A DNA stretch of 49,479 nt, taken from assembly GCA_964424125.1 (NCBI GenBank), contig CAYRHS010000002.1:1-49479 (forward strand), in the 5' to 3' direction. The notes under the pieces were generated by a model, which saw only the letters and a list, made by a program, of their open reading frames with translations, was not told the DNA's origin and searched no databases. Of this stretch, positions 1-8,006 are shown one piece after another (the first letter of the stretch is position 1; every line of letters begins with the position of its first letter). The position numbers and the translations under genes were made by a program. The DNA comes from CAYRHS01 sp964424125. GTDB lineage: Bacteria > Actinomycetota > Acidimicrobiia > IMCC26256 > JAOSJL01.

Positions 1-741
1 CGTGACGATGAACAGCGCGTAGTCGATCCCCACGCCGATCCCCAGCATCAGTACGAGCTGGAGCGTGAAGCTCGGCATCGTGATGAGGTTTCCGATGAGC
101 TGCACGAGCGCGGCGCCCGTGCCGATGCCGAACAGTGCGGTGCCGATGGGCAGGCCCATCGCGAGGAGCGAGCCGAAGGCGACAAGCAGAATGACCACCG
201 CGGCGATCAGCCCGATCATCTCCGCTCCGCTCTCGACGCCGCTGCCGAAGATCTCGCCGCCCAGCTCGAGCTGCAGGCCGTCGACGTCGACCTCGTCGAC
301 CGTGGTCTCGATGGTGTCGGCGGCTTCGTTCAAGCCGTTGCTCGACCGGTCGGGGAGGTTCACCTCCGCGAAGGCGATGGTGCCGTCGGGGGAGATCTGC
401 CGTCCGCCTTCGGGTCCGAACGGGCTGACCACCTCCGCGTCCGGCAGCTCGGTCGTGAGTTGCGCGAAGAGACCCTCCAGGGCGGAGCGGATCTCGGCGT
501 CGTTCACGCCCGCATCGGCGTGCGCGACGACCTGTGCCTGGAACCCGGCCCGGTCGTCGAACCCGGTCCGCTGCATGAGATCGATGGCGTCCTCGGACTC
601 GCTGCCCGGGAGCTCCAGGGTGTCTTCGAACTTCCCACCGACCGTGGCTCCGAGCACGAGGAGCCCGACGAGGAGCACGATCCAGGTGAGCACCACCCGG
701 CGCCGGCGGCGGTGGCAGACGCGGGCAAGGCGTGCGAGCAC
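1..741 (-). CDS. MMPL/RND-family membrane transporter, N-terminal part (runs off the window)
   Basis: The complement reads as one open frame of 247 codons from a GTG at 741 to the window edge. The start is preceded by a GGAGGT at 745-750, only 3 nt away. An Arg-rich N-terminus (RRRRR) precedes TM1 (TWIVLLVGLLVLG), followed by an extracytoplasmic porter region and then TM segments. The visible end, GIGVGIDYALFIVT, is the signature of MMPL/RND lipid and drug exporters. The family exports lipids, siderophores or drugs using the proton gradient; the substrate cannot be told here. It is divergent from a MarR regulator at 837, which very likely controls it through the inverted repeat between them. 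The remaining half lies outside the window. Confidence 0.88.
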   Translation of the reverse strand, partial: MLARLARVCHRRRRRVVLTWIVLLVGLLVLGATVGGKFEDTLELPGSESEDAIDLMQRTGFDDRAGFQAQVVAHADAGVNDAEIRSALEGLFAQLTTELPDAEVVSPFGPEGGRQISPDGTIAFAEVNLPDRSSNGLNEAADTIETTVDEVDVDGLQLELGGEIFGSGVESGAEMIGLIAAVVILLVAFGSLLAMGLPIGTALFGIGTGAALVQLIGNLITMPSFTLQLVLMLGIGVGIDYALFIVT

Positions 742-776
742 GGGACCTCCGCGGTATCCTCTTTGTCGCCGTGAAG

Positions 777-805
777 ATCAGTGAGTGAGTAGTTGTCTCA
801 CTGAT
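777..805. promoter_or_regulatory. Perfect 9-bp inverted repeat, candidate MarR operator
   Basis: ATCAGTGAG (777-785) and CTCACTGAT (797-805) are perfect complements around an 11-bp spacer, in the 95-bp gap between the divergent MMPL and MarR genes. A second small dyad (GTCT-gaa-AGAC, 807-817) sits beside it. Read on the minus strand, TAGTCT (814-819) could be a -10 element for the exporter. MarR dimers bind such palindromes between themselves and a divergent exporter. No binding data are visible. Confidence 0.6.
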
Positions 806-836
806 TGTCTGAAAGACTAAGCGGAGCTGGGGAGCG

Positions 837-1340
837 ATGCCAAGCGTGGGGACCGAGACGCGGGGGGAGCTGGTCGAGCGGATCCGGAACCTCGCGGCCC
901 GTACCGGCGAGGTCTCCACGCTCCACAACCGCGCCGCAGCCGAGCTCGCGGGCGTGCACCCGACCGACTGGGACTGCATCGACGTGCTCCACGCGCGTGG
1001 TCCGATGTGCGCGAGCGAACTTGCCGCGCACACCGGTCTGACCTCCGGCGCCATCACCGGTGTCGTCGACCGTCTCGAGCATGGCGGCTTCGCATACCGG
1101 GAGCCCGATCCGAGCGATCGCCGTCGGGTCATGGTCCGGCTCGTCGAACCCTGCCGCGAGGACCTCGTGGACGTGTTCGCCGCGCTGGAGGACGAGGTGA
1201 CCCGCGTCATCGAGGGATTCGGCGACGACGACCTTCGTGTGATCGCGCGGTTTCTCGAGCAGGCAAACGCCGTCGTGGAGACTTCGACGGGACGGTTCCG
1301 CGCGGCGACCGAGAGCGAGCGCAAGGCGGAGAGAGTCTGA
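837..1340 (+). CDS. MarR-family transcriptional regulator
   Basis: 167 aa, the usual MarR size. An N-terminal helix for dimerisation leads into a winged helix-turn-helix at about residues 57-101: the recognition region is SELAAHTGLTSGAITGVV and the wing is DPSDRRRVMVRL, with the DxRRR pattern typical of the family. The ATG at 837 has a GGGGAG at 829-834. The likely role is repression of the divergent MMPL exporter and of itself, relieved by a small ligand. The ligand cannot be inferred. Confidence 0.93.
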   Translation: MPSVGTETRGELVERIRNLAARTGEVSTLHNRAAAELAGVHPTDWDCIDVLHARGPMCASELAAHTGLTSGAITGVVDRLEHGGFAYREPDPSDRRRVMVRLVEPCREDLVDVFAALEDEVTRVIEGFGDDDLRVIARFLEQANAVVETSTGRFRAATESERKAERV

Positions 1341-1472
1341 GGGGTTCCTCCGGCGCGAGCGGGTCGGTGTGGGCCGTGTAGTCGGGTCGGGCCGCAGCGC
1401 TGTGCGTGCGTCTCGCTCTCGGACGGGTGGCGGCGACGGGGCGACCCGGGTGCGGCCGGGTGCCCGGCGCGC
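1341..1472. other. Intergenic region between convergent genes
   Basis: This GC-rich stretch separates the 3' ends of the MarR gene and the lipoprotein gene. I see no convincing hairpin with a T-tract and no open frame with a ribosome site. Confidence 0.4.
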
Positions 1473-2294
1473 TCAGCCTCTCGCCTCCTGGCCGGGACGG
1501 TCGACGGTCTCGATCGCGGTGACGTCGTCGACCTCGCACACGAAGATCACGTACGGCGTCGCTTCGACGAGGTCCTCCGCGCCGGTGACATCGAGCTCGA
1601 CGTCGAAGGACTCGGTCCCGCCCGACAGCTCGACGGAGTCGCTGTCGATCTGCTGGGGCTGGTTGTCCGTCATCTCGCAGTCGAGCGTCGAGCCCTCGGT
1701 CGCTCCCTCGACGGTGACGGTGAGGCTCACGGTCGTGCTGTCGGCGGGATGTCTCAGCTCCCCGATCTCGATCTGGAGCGCCGGTGCGTCGGCGGAGGGG
1801 ATCTGGTCCGGCGTCGGCTCGGGGCCTTCCTCGATCACGTCCCCGGTTCTGCGATCGATCGTCTGGGCCGCGGCGACACCACCGGCCGTGCAGAGCATGT
1901 CGACGCCGGGATCCGGAAACAGGCTCTCGACGGTGTCCAGTGCAGCAGAGGCGACGGTCAGCGTGAAGTCGGCGCCCGAGGAAGGCTCCTCGACGAGCGT
2001 GCCGGCCGCGGTGTAGACGATCTCGCCGTGGCCCAGCTGGCAGCGCAGCGACGTCGGCGGGTCGGGGATCTCGGTGTCGACCGTGAACTCGTAGACGGTG
2101 TCGGCCGACTCGGTGTCGCTGACGGTCACCGGACCGATCGTGACGTCGGCGTCCTCGACGGCGGTCGTCGTCGTCTCCTCGCCGCCGCCGTTGTCGTCGT
2201 CGGCTGCGGGCTCGTCACCGTTCGAGCACGCGGTGACGAGGAGACCTCCCACGACGACTGCAGACACGACTACGCGCCGCGCCGATCGACCCAT
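1473..2294 (-). CDS. Secreted lipoprotein of unknown function
   Basis: 273 aa. An Arg-containing n-region and hydrophobic core (VVVSAVVVGGLLV) lead to a lipobox LVTAC with Cys23, so the mature protein should be lipid-anchored outside the membrane. An Asp/Gly/Thr-rich linker (EETTTTAVED) follows, then two beta-rich halves of about 110 residues, each with a pair of Cys that could form disulfides. I do not recognise a named domain. The ATG at 2294 lacks a Shine-Dalgarno site but has TATGTT exactly 6 nt upstream on the coding strand, consistent with a leaderless transcript. A longer in-frame extension upstream lacks a signal peptide and is not the start. Confidence 0.82.
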   Translation of the reverse strand: MGRSARRVVVSAVVVGGLLVTACSNGDEPAADDDNGGGEETTTTAVEDADVTIGPVTVSDTESADTVYEFTVDTEIPDPPTSLRCQLGHGEIVYTAAGTLVEEPSSGADFTLTVASAALDTVESLFPDPGVDMLCTAGGVAAAQTIDRRTGDVIEEGPEPTPDQIPSADAPALQIEIGELRHPADSTTVSLTVTVEGATEGSTLDCEMTDNQPQQIDSDSVELSGGTESFDVELDVTGAEDLVEATPYVIFVCEVDDVTAIETVDRPGQEARG

Positions 2295-2300
2295 GGTCGG

Positions 2301-2306
2301 AACATA
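2301..2306 (-). promoter_or_regulatory. -10-like element TATGTT for a leaderless lipoprotein mRNA
   Basis: TATGTT on the minus strand ends 6 nt before the ATG at 2294, placing the predicted transcription start at the start codon. No -35 element or ribosome site is evident. Confidence 0.4.
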
Positions 2307-2382
2307 TCGGGTCGCACCAGATGGGTCGGCACTGGTCGTGTGGACCCACCACGAGACGGTGGCCGTCGTGAGCAGGCGGGAG

Positions 2383-2388
2383 TAGGTT
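2383..2388 (+). promoter_or_regulatory. -10-like element TAGGTT
   Basis: This TANNNT hexamer lies 44 bp before the ATG of the small protein at 2433. It resembles the elements before other first genes in the window (TAGGCT, TAGCGT, TAGGAT). No clear -35 box is present. Confidence 0.3.
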
Positions 2389-2432
2389 CGCCCCACCCGG
2401 CATTCGAGCCGGGGTGCGAGGGGGAGACCGTC

Positions 2433-2786
2433 ATGGCACAGGGTGCGATCGTCTTTCGATGGGGGCCGGCCGTGCGGGGCCGAGAGGGGAAGTCGCTCGA
2501 GGTCTTCGGCGACTCCGCCGCGTACTTCGACGACCTGGTGAAGAACAAGCGCATCTCGGGCCACTACCCGTACTTTTCGGTGAACCGCGACGGCGGGATG
2601 TGGATCCTCCAGGGCGACAGCGAGGAGCTGGCCGCGATCCAGGAGTCGGACGACTTCCGGCGCCTCACGCTGCGAGTGCACCAGATCGTCGAGGACTACT
2701 CGATGGAGCAGTGCATCGGTGGGAGCGTCGACGGGTTGAGCGACGCGCTCGAGATGTTCGACGACGTCGTGGAGGAGTTCGGGTAG
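2433..2786 (+). CDS. Small hypothetical protein
   Basis: 117 aa, soluble, acidic, with no signal peptide or membrane segment. GAGGGGGA at 2418-2425 is a good ribosome site for the ATG at 2433. The N-terminal half reads as alternating strands and helices (GAIVFRWGP, MWILQGDSEEL), which recalls dimeric alpha/beta-barrel proteins of the YCII/antibiotic-monooxygenase type. The similarity is only in pattern and I would not assign a function. It stands alone, divergent from the lipoprotein gene. Confidence 0.75.
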   Translation: MAQGAIVFRWGPAVRGREGKSLEVFGDSAAYFDDLVKNKRISGHYPYFSVNRDGGMWILQGDSEELAAIQESDDFRRLTLRVHQIVEDYSMEQCIGGSVDGLSDALEMFDDVVEEFG

Positions 2787-2804
2787 GAGCCCCGCTCGCC
2801 GGCT

Positions 2805-3212
2805 CTATGCCTCGCCGAAGCGACCGGCGGAGTCGACTTCGGCCGCGAACGCGTCGAGCTCCGCCACGTTCGGGTCGTGGGTCCACACCTCGACGCCTTT
2901 GAGGAGATCCGCGTACTGCTCCGCTTGCTCGGGCCGGACGACGGCCCGGATCGGGACGTCGGGCCGGACGACCTTCTGGTACCGCTCCAGGATTGCCCGG
3001 TGCTGGGGGCGGTCCAGGTCGAGCTCGAAGACTATGCCGTGGGCCGAGTCGACCATCTCGCACTCACCCGTCTTGAGGAGCGGGCAGAGCTCCCCCGCGT
3101 GCGGACCGTGGCACACGCGCACCGGGTGCCCGAAGCGCTCGAGGAAGTCTCGATCGACCTCGCCGGCTCCCTCGGGGACGTCGAGGAGGATGATGCTGGC
3201 TTCTGGCTCCAT
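2805..3212 (-). CDS. Hypothetical protein with three N-terminal cysteines
   Basis: 135 aa. The ATG at 3212 has a strong upstream GGAGGGAGGG on the coding strand. The N-terminus IILLDVPEGAGE is followed by VCHGPHAGELCPLLKTGEC, with three Cys and a His in close spacing that might bind a metal. The rest is alpha/beta with VPIRAVVRPEQAEQYADLL, reminiscent of receiver-like folds, but no phospho-acceptor motif is seen. It follows the broken TetR gene in the same direction. Function unknown. Confidence 0.72.
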   Translation of the reverse strand: MEPEASIILLDVPEGAGEVDRDFLERFGHPVRVCHGPHAGELCPLLKTGECEMVDSAHGIVFELDLDRPQHRAILERYQKVVRPDVPIRAVVRPEQAEQYADLLKGVEVWTHDPNVAELDAFAAEVDSAGRFGEA

Positions 3213-3906
3213 CGCGGGACCCTCCCTCCTGTTGGAGTGTCGTGTCGAGGCTGCCGGCGACCAGGGTCGGAAGTCCCGGTTCCACACTACCGGTCGGCAG
3301 AGGGCCGGACCGGTCGTCGCCTGCGAGGAGCGCGCGCCGGAGGAGCTGCGTCATGTGCCCGACGTACTGGTCGCGCGACCAGCCGATCTCCCGGGTCAGC
3401 TCGCGCCAGGGCCCGAACAGGGTGACGGCGTAGAAGAGGTCGGCGGCCGTCTCCAGCGTCCACCCGTCCGCGAGGTCGCCATGCTCGGCGATCCGTTCCA
3501 CCATCGGCCGGAAGCTCTCGCGGCGGAACCGCAATCGATCCCGCCAGGCGGTCGCGAGCGCTTCGTCTTCGTATTGCGCAGCTTCGAGCACGAGCGCGAC
3601 CGAGTCGACCGCACCGTTGAAGTCGTAGGCGAGCTGCACGGCTCGCTCGATCACCTCGGCGCCGGTCGGCGCCGGTCGGCGCCTCGGCGACGTGGGCGAG
3701 GGACGCACCCAGCTCCAGGGTGTCGTCCATGTGGCGCACCAGCGCCAGGATCAGCCTCGTGCGGTCTCCGAAGTGGAGATACAGCGCCTGGCGGGAGGCA
3801 CCCGCCCGCTGCGTGACCTCCCCGAGCTTGATCCCCGAGCCCCGTTCGCCGATCAGCTCCCGGGTGGCCCGGAGGATCCGTTCCCGGGAGCAGGGGGTGG
3901 TGACAT
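3064..3906 (-). pseudogene. TetR-family regulator, frameshifted
   Basis: The helix-turn-helix is clear: RERILRATRELIGERG, then GEVTQRAGASRQALYLHFGD. The gene is split over three frames. An ATG at 3906 joins the HTH frame only if the C5 run just after it (minus strand) gains one base. A perfect 10-bp tandem duplication at 3661-3680 then shifts the ligand-binding half; deleting one copy gives a continuous TetR (AEAPTGAEVIERAVQL). The C-terminal domain fades near 3290, the normal length for the family, but the open frame runs on to 3064 and overlaps the next gene. It lies head-to-head with the hydrolase at 3922, its probable target. Confidence 0.75.
3661..3680. repeat. 10-bp perfect tandem duplication inside the TetR gene
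   Basis: GCCGGTCGGC occurs twice back-to-back. Removing one unit restores the TetR reading frame, so the duplication itself is the frameshift mutation (or an assembly error). Confidence 0.9.
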
Positions 3907-3921
3907 GGGGGTCACGAGACG

Positions 3922-4602
3922 ATGGAGGCGTGCCTCGAAGCCCAGGGGCGGATGCTCGAACGGTTCGAGGTCGAAGCGGAATCCCGGTTCGTCGACGTCC
4001 CCGAGGTCGGCGGGCGTGCGCGCGTCCTGGTCACCGGCGAGGGCCCGGCGGTCGTCCTGGTCAACGGGATCGGCACCGCAGCCGCCATGTGGGCGCCGTT
4101 GATGGCGGAGCTCCGGGGATACGCGCTCCATGGGGTCGACCTCCCGGGATTCGGGCTGACCGACACCTCGCCGGACCTCACCGACGACTATCGCGCGGCC
4201 GCGGTTCGCTTCCTCGAACGAGTGCTCGACCATCTGGCGCTGGACCCACCCTCGTTCGTGGCCAACTCGCTGGGATCGCTGTGGTCCACCTGGCTCGCGC
4301 TGGACCGACCCGACCGGGTAGCGCGGCTGGTGCACGTCGGGTGCCCGGCGGTGATCCTCGACACCTCGGCGCCACTGCCCATGCGGATGCTCTCCGTCCC
4401 GCCGCTCGCGCGCCTGCTGACCGGGCTGCGACCCCCTTCGCCGAAACAGGTCGAACGACCCCATGGGTTCCCCCGCGGTCGGGGAGCGCGCGGCCGAGAT
4501 CATCCCCGACGCGGAGCTCCACGTCGTGGAGGGCGGCCACGGCCCGTGGTTCGCGTTCCTGAGCGCAGCGCGACGAGCGCAAGGTCTGTCAACCTGGGAC
4601 CA
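3922..4602 (+). pseudogene. Alpha/beta-hydrolase, internally deleted and frameshifted
   Basis: The N-terminal 175 residues are a good alpha/beta-hydrolase core: oxyanion-hole loop VNGIGTAAAMW (about residue 47), DLPGFGLTD, and the nucleophile elbow ANSLGS with Ser116. Near 4452-4462 the frame changes, and the next conserved piece (ERAAEIIPDAELHVVEGGHGPW, with the catalytic His) is in the +1 frame from about 4463. The cap domain and the strand carrying the acid residue, roughly 50-60 residues, are missing. The C-terminal frame runs into the next gene without a normal end. It is divergent from the TetR gene with only 15 bp between starts. Confidence 0.72.
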
Positions 4603-4604
4603 CC

Positions 4605-5516
4605 ATGCGGTTGGGGATCTCGTTGCGCAGCGTCCACGGTGTCGAGCACGTCCGCGAGGGTGCTCGCTTCATGGTCGAGCGGGCCGGAGCTGCCCACACC
4701 GCGGGACTCGACTCGCTCTTCGTCGGTGACCATCACAACGTTCCGGTGCCCTACTACCAGAACTCGCCGATCCTCGGGAGGCTCCTGGCCGAGTGGGGCG
4801 AGCGCCCGGCCGGCGCGCTGTACCTTTTGCCGCTCTGGCATCCGGTGATCGTTGCCGAGCAGGTGGGAACGCTCGCCTCGATCGCCCGCGGCCCCTTTGT
4901 CCTGCAGTGCGCGATCGGGGCCGGCGAAGCGCAGTTCCGCGCGCTCGGGGTGTCCGTACGCGAGCGCGCGGTCCGCTTCGAAGCCTCGTTGTCGATCATC
5001 CGTGCGCTCCTCGACGGCGAGGAGGTCGACGTCACGGGCCCATGGACCGTTCGCCGAGCCCGGATCGCGCCGGTTCCGCCCGAGCCGATCGAGATCTGGA
5101 TCGGCGGACACGCGTCGCCGGCGCTCGACCGGGCCGCGCGCCTCGGTGACGTCTGGCTGGCGGGTCCCGACCTCACACCCGACGATGCCCGTCGCTTGCT
5201 CGGCGCCTACCGCGAGCGCTGCGAGGTCCACCGCCGGAATCCGCCGGCGGTCGCGATCCGACGCGACGTGCACGTCGGCGCGGACGACGCGGACGCCGCG
5301 GCTGTCGCGGGCCCGGTGCTCGACGGGGGCTATCGGGGCTTCGACCCGTCGGCCTGCATCGTCGGAGGCGTCGAGTCGGTGGCGGCCGAGCTCCGCCGCC
5401 TCGGCTCCATGGGCTACACGGACGTCGTCGTGCGGAATCTCGTCGAGGACCAGCCCGCGGCGATGGCGTCGATCGAGCGGCTCGGCGAAGTCCGTCGCCT
5501 CGTCCTCGCCGACTGA
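4605..5516 (+). CDS. LLM-class (luciferase-like) flavin/F420-dependent oxidoreductase
   Basis: 303 aa TIM-barrel protein. It has the family start RLGISLRSVHGVEH, the strand FVGDHHNVP and the cofactor-phosphate region VPPEPIEIWIGGHASPALDRAARLGD. In actinobacteria these enzymes use reduced F420 or FMN for hydride transfer or monooxygenation; which cofactor is used here cannot be read from the sequence. It is followed 13 bp later by a VOC protein in the same direction, so the two are probably one transcript. Upstream is the broken hydrolase. Confidence 0.88.
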   Translation: MRLGISLRSVHGVEHVREGARFMVERAGAAHTAGLDSLFVGDHHNVPVPYYQNSPILGRLLAEWGERPAGALYLLPLWHPVIVAEQVGTLASIARGPFVLQCAIGAGEAQFRALGVSVRERAVRFEASLSIIRALLDGEEVDVTGPWTVRRARIAPVPPEPIEIWIGGHASPALDRAARLGDVWLAGPDLTPDDARRLLGAYRERCEVHRRNPPAVAIRRDVHVGADDADAAAVAGPVLDGGYRGFDPSACIVGGVESVAAELRRLGSMGYTDVVVRNLVEDQPAAMASIERLGEVRRLVLAD

Positions 5517-5529
5517 CCGGGAGGTACCG

Positions 5530-6030
5530 ATGACTCGCCACGGCGCCGACGTCAATCGCACTGCCGAATGGGGAGCGCTGCGCGCCCGCTATCTCCGGAG
5601 CTCGGACGAACGCCCCGACTCCTCGGCTCGCGGTGTGCACCACGTCGCGCTGCTGTCGAGCGACGTCGCGCGCACGATCGACTTCTACCAGGGCTTGCTG
5701 GAGTTCCCGCTCACCGAGCTGTTCGAGAACCGCGACTTCCGGGGATCGACCCACTTCTTCTTCGACATCGGCAACGGGAACGCCCTGGCGTTCTTCGACT
5801 TCCCCGGGCTCGAGCTCGGTGTCTACGCCGAGGTGCTCGGCGGCCTCCACCACCTCGCGATCTCGATGGAGCCTTCCCGGTGGGAGCGGGTCAAGGAGAA
5901 GCTCGACGGCGCCCACGTCGAGTACACGCACCTGGACGGGACCTCGCTCTACTTCCGTGGTCCCGACGGCGAGCGCATCGAGCTGATCGCCGATCCCCTC
6001 GGTGAGATGTACGGCAGCGCGGTCGTGTAG
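5530..6030 (+). CDS. VOC-superfamily protein (glyoxalase/ring-cleavage dioxygenase fold)
   Basis: 166 aa with two betaalphabeta-betabeta modules after a 35-residue N-terminal extension. Likely metal ligands are at the canonical places: His37/38 (GVHHVALLSSD), His107/108 (GGLHHLAISM) and Glu151 (RIELIADP). The fold includes lyases, isomerases and extradiol dioxygenases; the single-domain size favours a glyoxalase-like or small-molecule-binding role. GGGAGGT precedes the ATG at 5530. It is probably co-transcribed with the LLM oxidoreductase and ends 9 bp before a convergent lipoprotein gene. Confidence 0.85.
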   Translation: MTRHGADVNRTAEWGALRARYLRSSDERPDSSARGVHHVALLSSDVARTIDFYQGLLEFPLTELFENRDFRGSTHFFFDIGNGNALAFFDFPGLELGVYAEVLGGLHHLAISMEPSRWERVKEKLDGAHVEYTHLDGTSLYFRGPDGERIELIADPLGEMYGSAVV

Positions 6031-6039
6031 CGCCGGAGC

Positions 6040-7374
6040 TCAGTAGTCCTCCAGGAGCTCCTTGCTGCCGTCGGGGAGGTAGCGGACGTAGCCGCCTTCG
6101 GTCGGGTCCCAGCTGTTCAGGGGCACGTCGTAGAGATCGCCGGTGCTCGGTGACTGGACGGTCTCGGTCCCGAGCATCGCCTCGCTCCAACCTTCGAAGT
6201 TCTCGTCCGTTTCGGGCGTGTCCATCGTCGAGGGCGAGAAGTCGCTCGACGGGCTCGCCGTCGGGACGCGCAGGCCGGCCGCGACCTCGGAGACGTCCGT
6301 GACGCGCACGCTGTCGTGGACGAGCGCGAGCACGTTGGCGTACTCGTCCCAGACCTCGCTCGCCGAGAGCCGGATCGAGTAGAAGCCCGTGAACTGCCCG
6401 AGACCGAGATCCGCGGTCGTCACGGTGATGATCCCATGGACCGCACGGCCCTGGAGCGACGCGTCGAACTCGCTCGCCTGGGACGTCCACGAGATCCCCA
6501 TCTGGTCCTGGGTCTGGCCGAGATCCTGGGTCGCGACCACGCCCGCGTCGCCCAGTCCGACCTGCTGGAGGATCTGGTCACGGAAGGACGCCGGGTCCCC
6601 GGCACCGGCGACGCCGGCGACGTAGCCGTACGAGAAGCCTGTCTCCCGGTCGGGGCCGGAGATGTCGATGCCGTTGGTCGTCTCGCCGTCGACCTGCCAA
6701 CCCTCGGGGATCGAGAGCGAGAAGTACGAGCCGTCGTGCGGCGAGAGGGGCGTCCCGACGGTCTTGTCGTAGCAGCCGACGATCTCGCGAAGTGTCGCTC
6801 GCTCGGCCTCGAACGCGTCGGTCGGCGCCCACGAGGCCGCGAAGACCCACTGCTCCTCGAGCGGGGTCACCGCGGCCGTTCCGGTCACGTCGGCGCCACC
6901 GAAGGTGCCCGAGACGTCCGCGACGATCGCGTCGTCACCCTCCTCGGTCACGGTGAAGCTCAGGTCGCCGCCGGCTGCACGGGCGGTCTCCGAGAGTTGG
7001 CCGGTCATGGTCTCGAAGAGCGTTCCGATGCTGAAGCCGTCGCCGGGCACGACCGGGTAGACGAACGCGAGCTCCGAGCCCCCGGCATCCTGCCGGACGA
7101 CAACCGCCCCTCCGACACCGTTGAGCGTCCAGCCCTCGGGCTTGCCGATCGAGAAGCCGACGTAGGCGTCCTCGACCAGGGGCAAGTCACACGTGGTGGT
7201 CTCGACGGCCGCTTCCTCGTTGACCCCGTCGGTCTCGGGCGTTCCGGTCCCGGCCTTCTCGTGACGTTCCTCGCTGCCCTGGGGAGCCTCGGCGGAGGAC
7301 GACGAGGAACAGGCGGCGAGGGCCAGCGCCGCGGTCAGCGCCGCGGCCCCGAAGAGCGAGCGAGCCGGGTCCAT
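6040..7374 (-). CDS. Secreted lipoprotein with two PsbP-like repeats
   Basis: 444 aa. The signal peptide ends in a lipobox LAAC with Cys22, followed by a Ser-rich linker. Two homologous modules of about 165 residues follow. Both open with a Cys and a 'FSIxxPEGW' strand: CDLPLVEDAYVGFSIGKPEGW, and later CYDKTVG...YFSLSIPEGW. This looks like an internal duplication of a PsbP/Mog1-type fold common in actinobacterial lipoproteins. A C-terminal tail rich in Ser, Thr and Tyr has no recognisable domain. No enzyme motif is seen; a cell-surface binding role is a guess. Confidence 0.82.
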   Translation of the reverse strand: MDPARSLFGAAALTAALALAACSSSSSAEAPQGSEERHEKAGTGTPETDGVNEEAAVETTTCDLPLVEDAYVGFSIGKPEGWTLNGVGGAVVVRQDAGGSELAFVYPVVPGDGFSIGTLFETMTGQLSETARAAGGDLSFTVTEEGDDAIVADVSGTFGGADVTGTAAVTPLEEQWVFAASWAPTDAFEAERATLREIVGCYDKTVGTPLSPHDGSYFSLSIPEGWQVDGETTNGIDISGPDRETGFSYGYVAGVAGAGDPASFRDQILQQVGLGDAGVVATQDLGQTQDQMGISWTSQASEFDASLQGRAVHGIITVTTADLGLGQFTGFYSIRLSASEVWDEYANVLALVHDSVRVTDVSEVAAGLRVPTASPSSDFSPSTMDTPETDENFEGWSEAMLGTETVQSPSTGDLYDVPLNSWDPTEGGYVRYLPDGSKELLEDY

Positions 7375-7465
7375 CCCTCATCTGTCGGCTCGATCGGGCC
7401 CGGCGTGAAGGCCTATTCCGCGAGCGCCGCCCAGGATCGAGTCGGACTCTGCGTGGGCCGAACGA

Positions 7466-7486
7466 GGATCTGCTACGAATAGATCC
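7466..7486. promoter_or_regulatory. Inverted repeat upstream of the Lrp pair
   Basis: GGATCT (7466-7471) and AGATCC (7481-7486) are perfect complements around 9 bp, 31 bp before the first Lrp-family start. The spacing (15-bp centre to centre) and location suit autoregulation by an Lrp/AsnC dimer. Confidence 0.4.
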
Positions 7487-7517
7487 ACTGGCGCTGCCGA
7501 CGGATCGAGGTTGCGAA

Positions 7518-8006
7518 GTGGCGAGCGAGGTCCCGTCCTCGAGCGACGACCGGCTCGCGCTGGACGACCTCGACCGCGACATCATCGCCGCCCTCCGGGC
7601 CGACGGCCGCGTGAGCAACCGGAAGCTCGCCCGCGAGCTCGGGGTGAACGAGGCGACCGTGTCGTCGAGGATCCGGCGCCTGAGCGACGAGAGCGTCATC
7701 CGCGTGACAGCCGTCACCGACATGACCGCGCTCGGCTACGACCAACTCGTCATCGCGTTCATCGGGGTGGCCGGCCGGTCCGTCACCGAGGTCGCCGACG
7801 AGCTCGCCCGCATCCCCGAGGCCATGAGCGTCGGCGTCGTCTTCGGTGAGCACGACCTCGCGGTCACCCTGCTCGCGCGGGACCTCGCGCACGTGGGTGA
7901 GCTGCTCGACGGGTCCGTCGGACCCGTGAACGGCGTGGCACGCGTCGACTGCGAGCTGTGTCTGGACGTGCGTCGCTTCCGGTCCGAGTACGCGGTGTTC
8001 ACCTGA
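7518..8006 (+). CDS. Lrp/AsnC-family transcriptional regulator (first of pair)
   Basis: 162 aa with GTG start. An N-terminal helix-turn-helix at about 18-58 (DLDRDIIAALRADGR, then KLARELGVNEATVSSRIRRL) is followed by a C-terminal RAM-type ferredoxin-like domain (YDQLVIAFIGVAG, GEHDLAVTLLA) for effector binding and oligomerisation. The stop TGA shares its last base with the ATG of a second Lrp gene (TGATG), so translation is probably coupled. The neighbouring genes are RDHSWG-motif proteins, P450s and an N-acyl-amino-acid amidohydrolase, any of which may be targets. Confidence 0.92.
   Translation: MASEVPSSSDDRLALDDLDRDIIAALRADGRVSNRKLARELGVNEATVSSRIRRLSDESVIRVTAVTDMTALGYDQLVIAFIGVAGRSVTEVADELARIPEAMSVGVVFGEHDLAVTLLARDLAHVGELLDGSVGPVNGVARVDCELCLDVRRFRSEYAVFT

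Noticed and set aside
1473..2681. N-terminally extended 402-aa version of the lipoprotein
   Set aside because: The extension has no signal peptide and covers the divergent gene at 2433; the lipobox and leaderless-type start fix the ATG at 2294.
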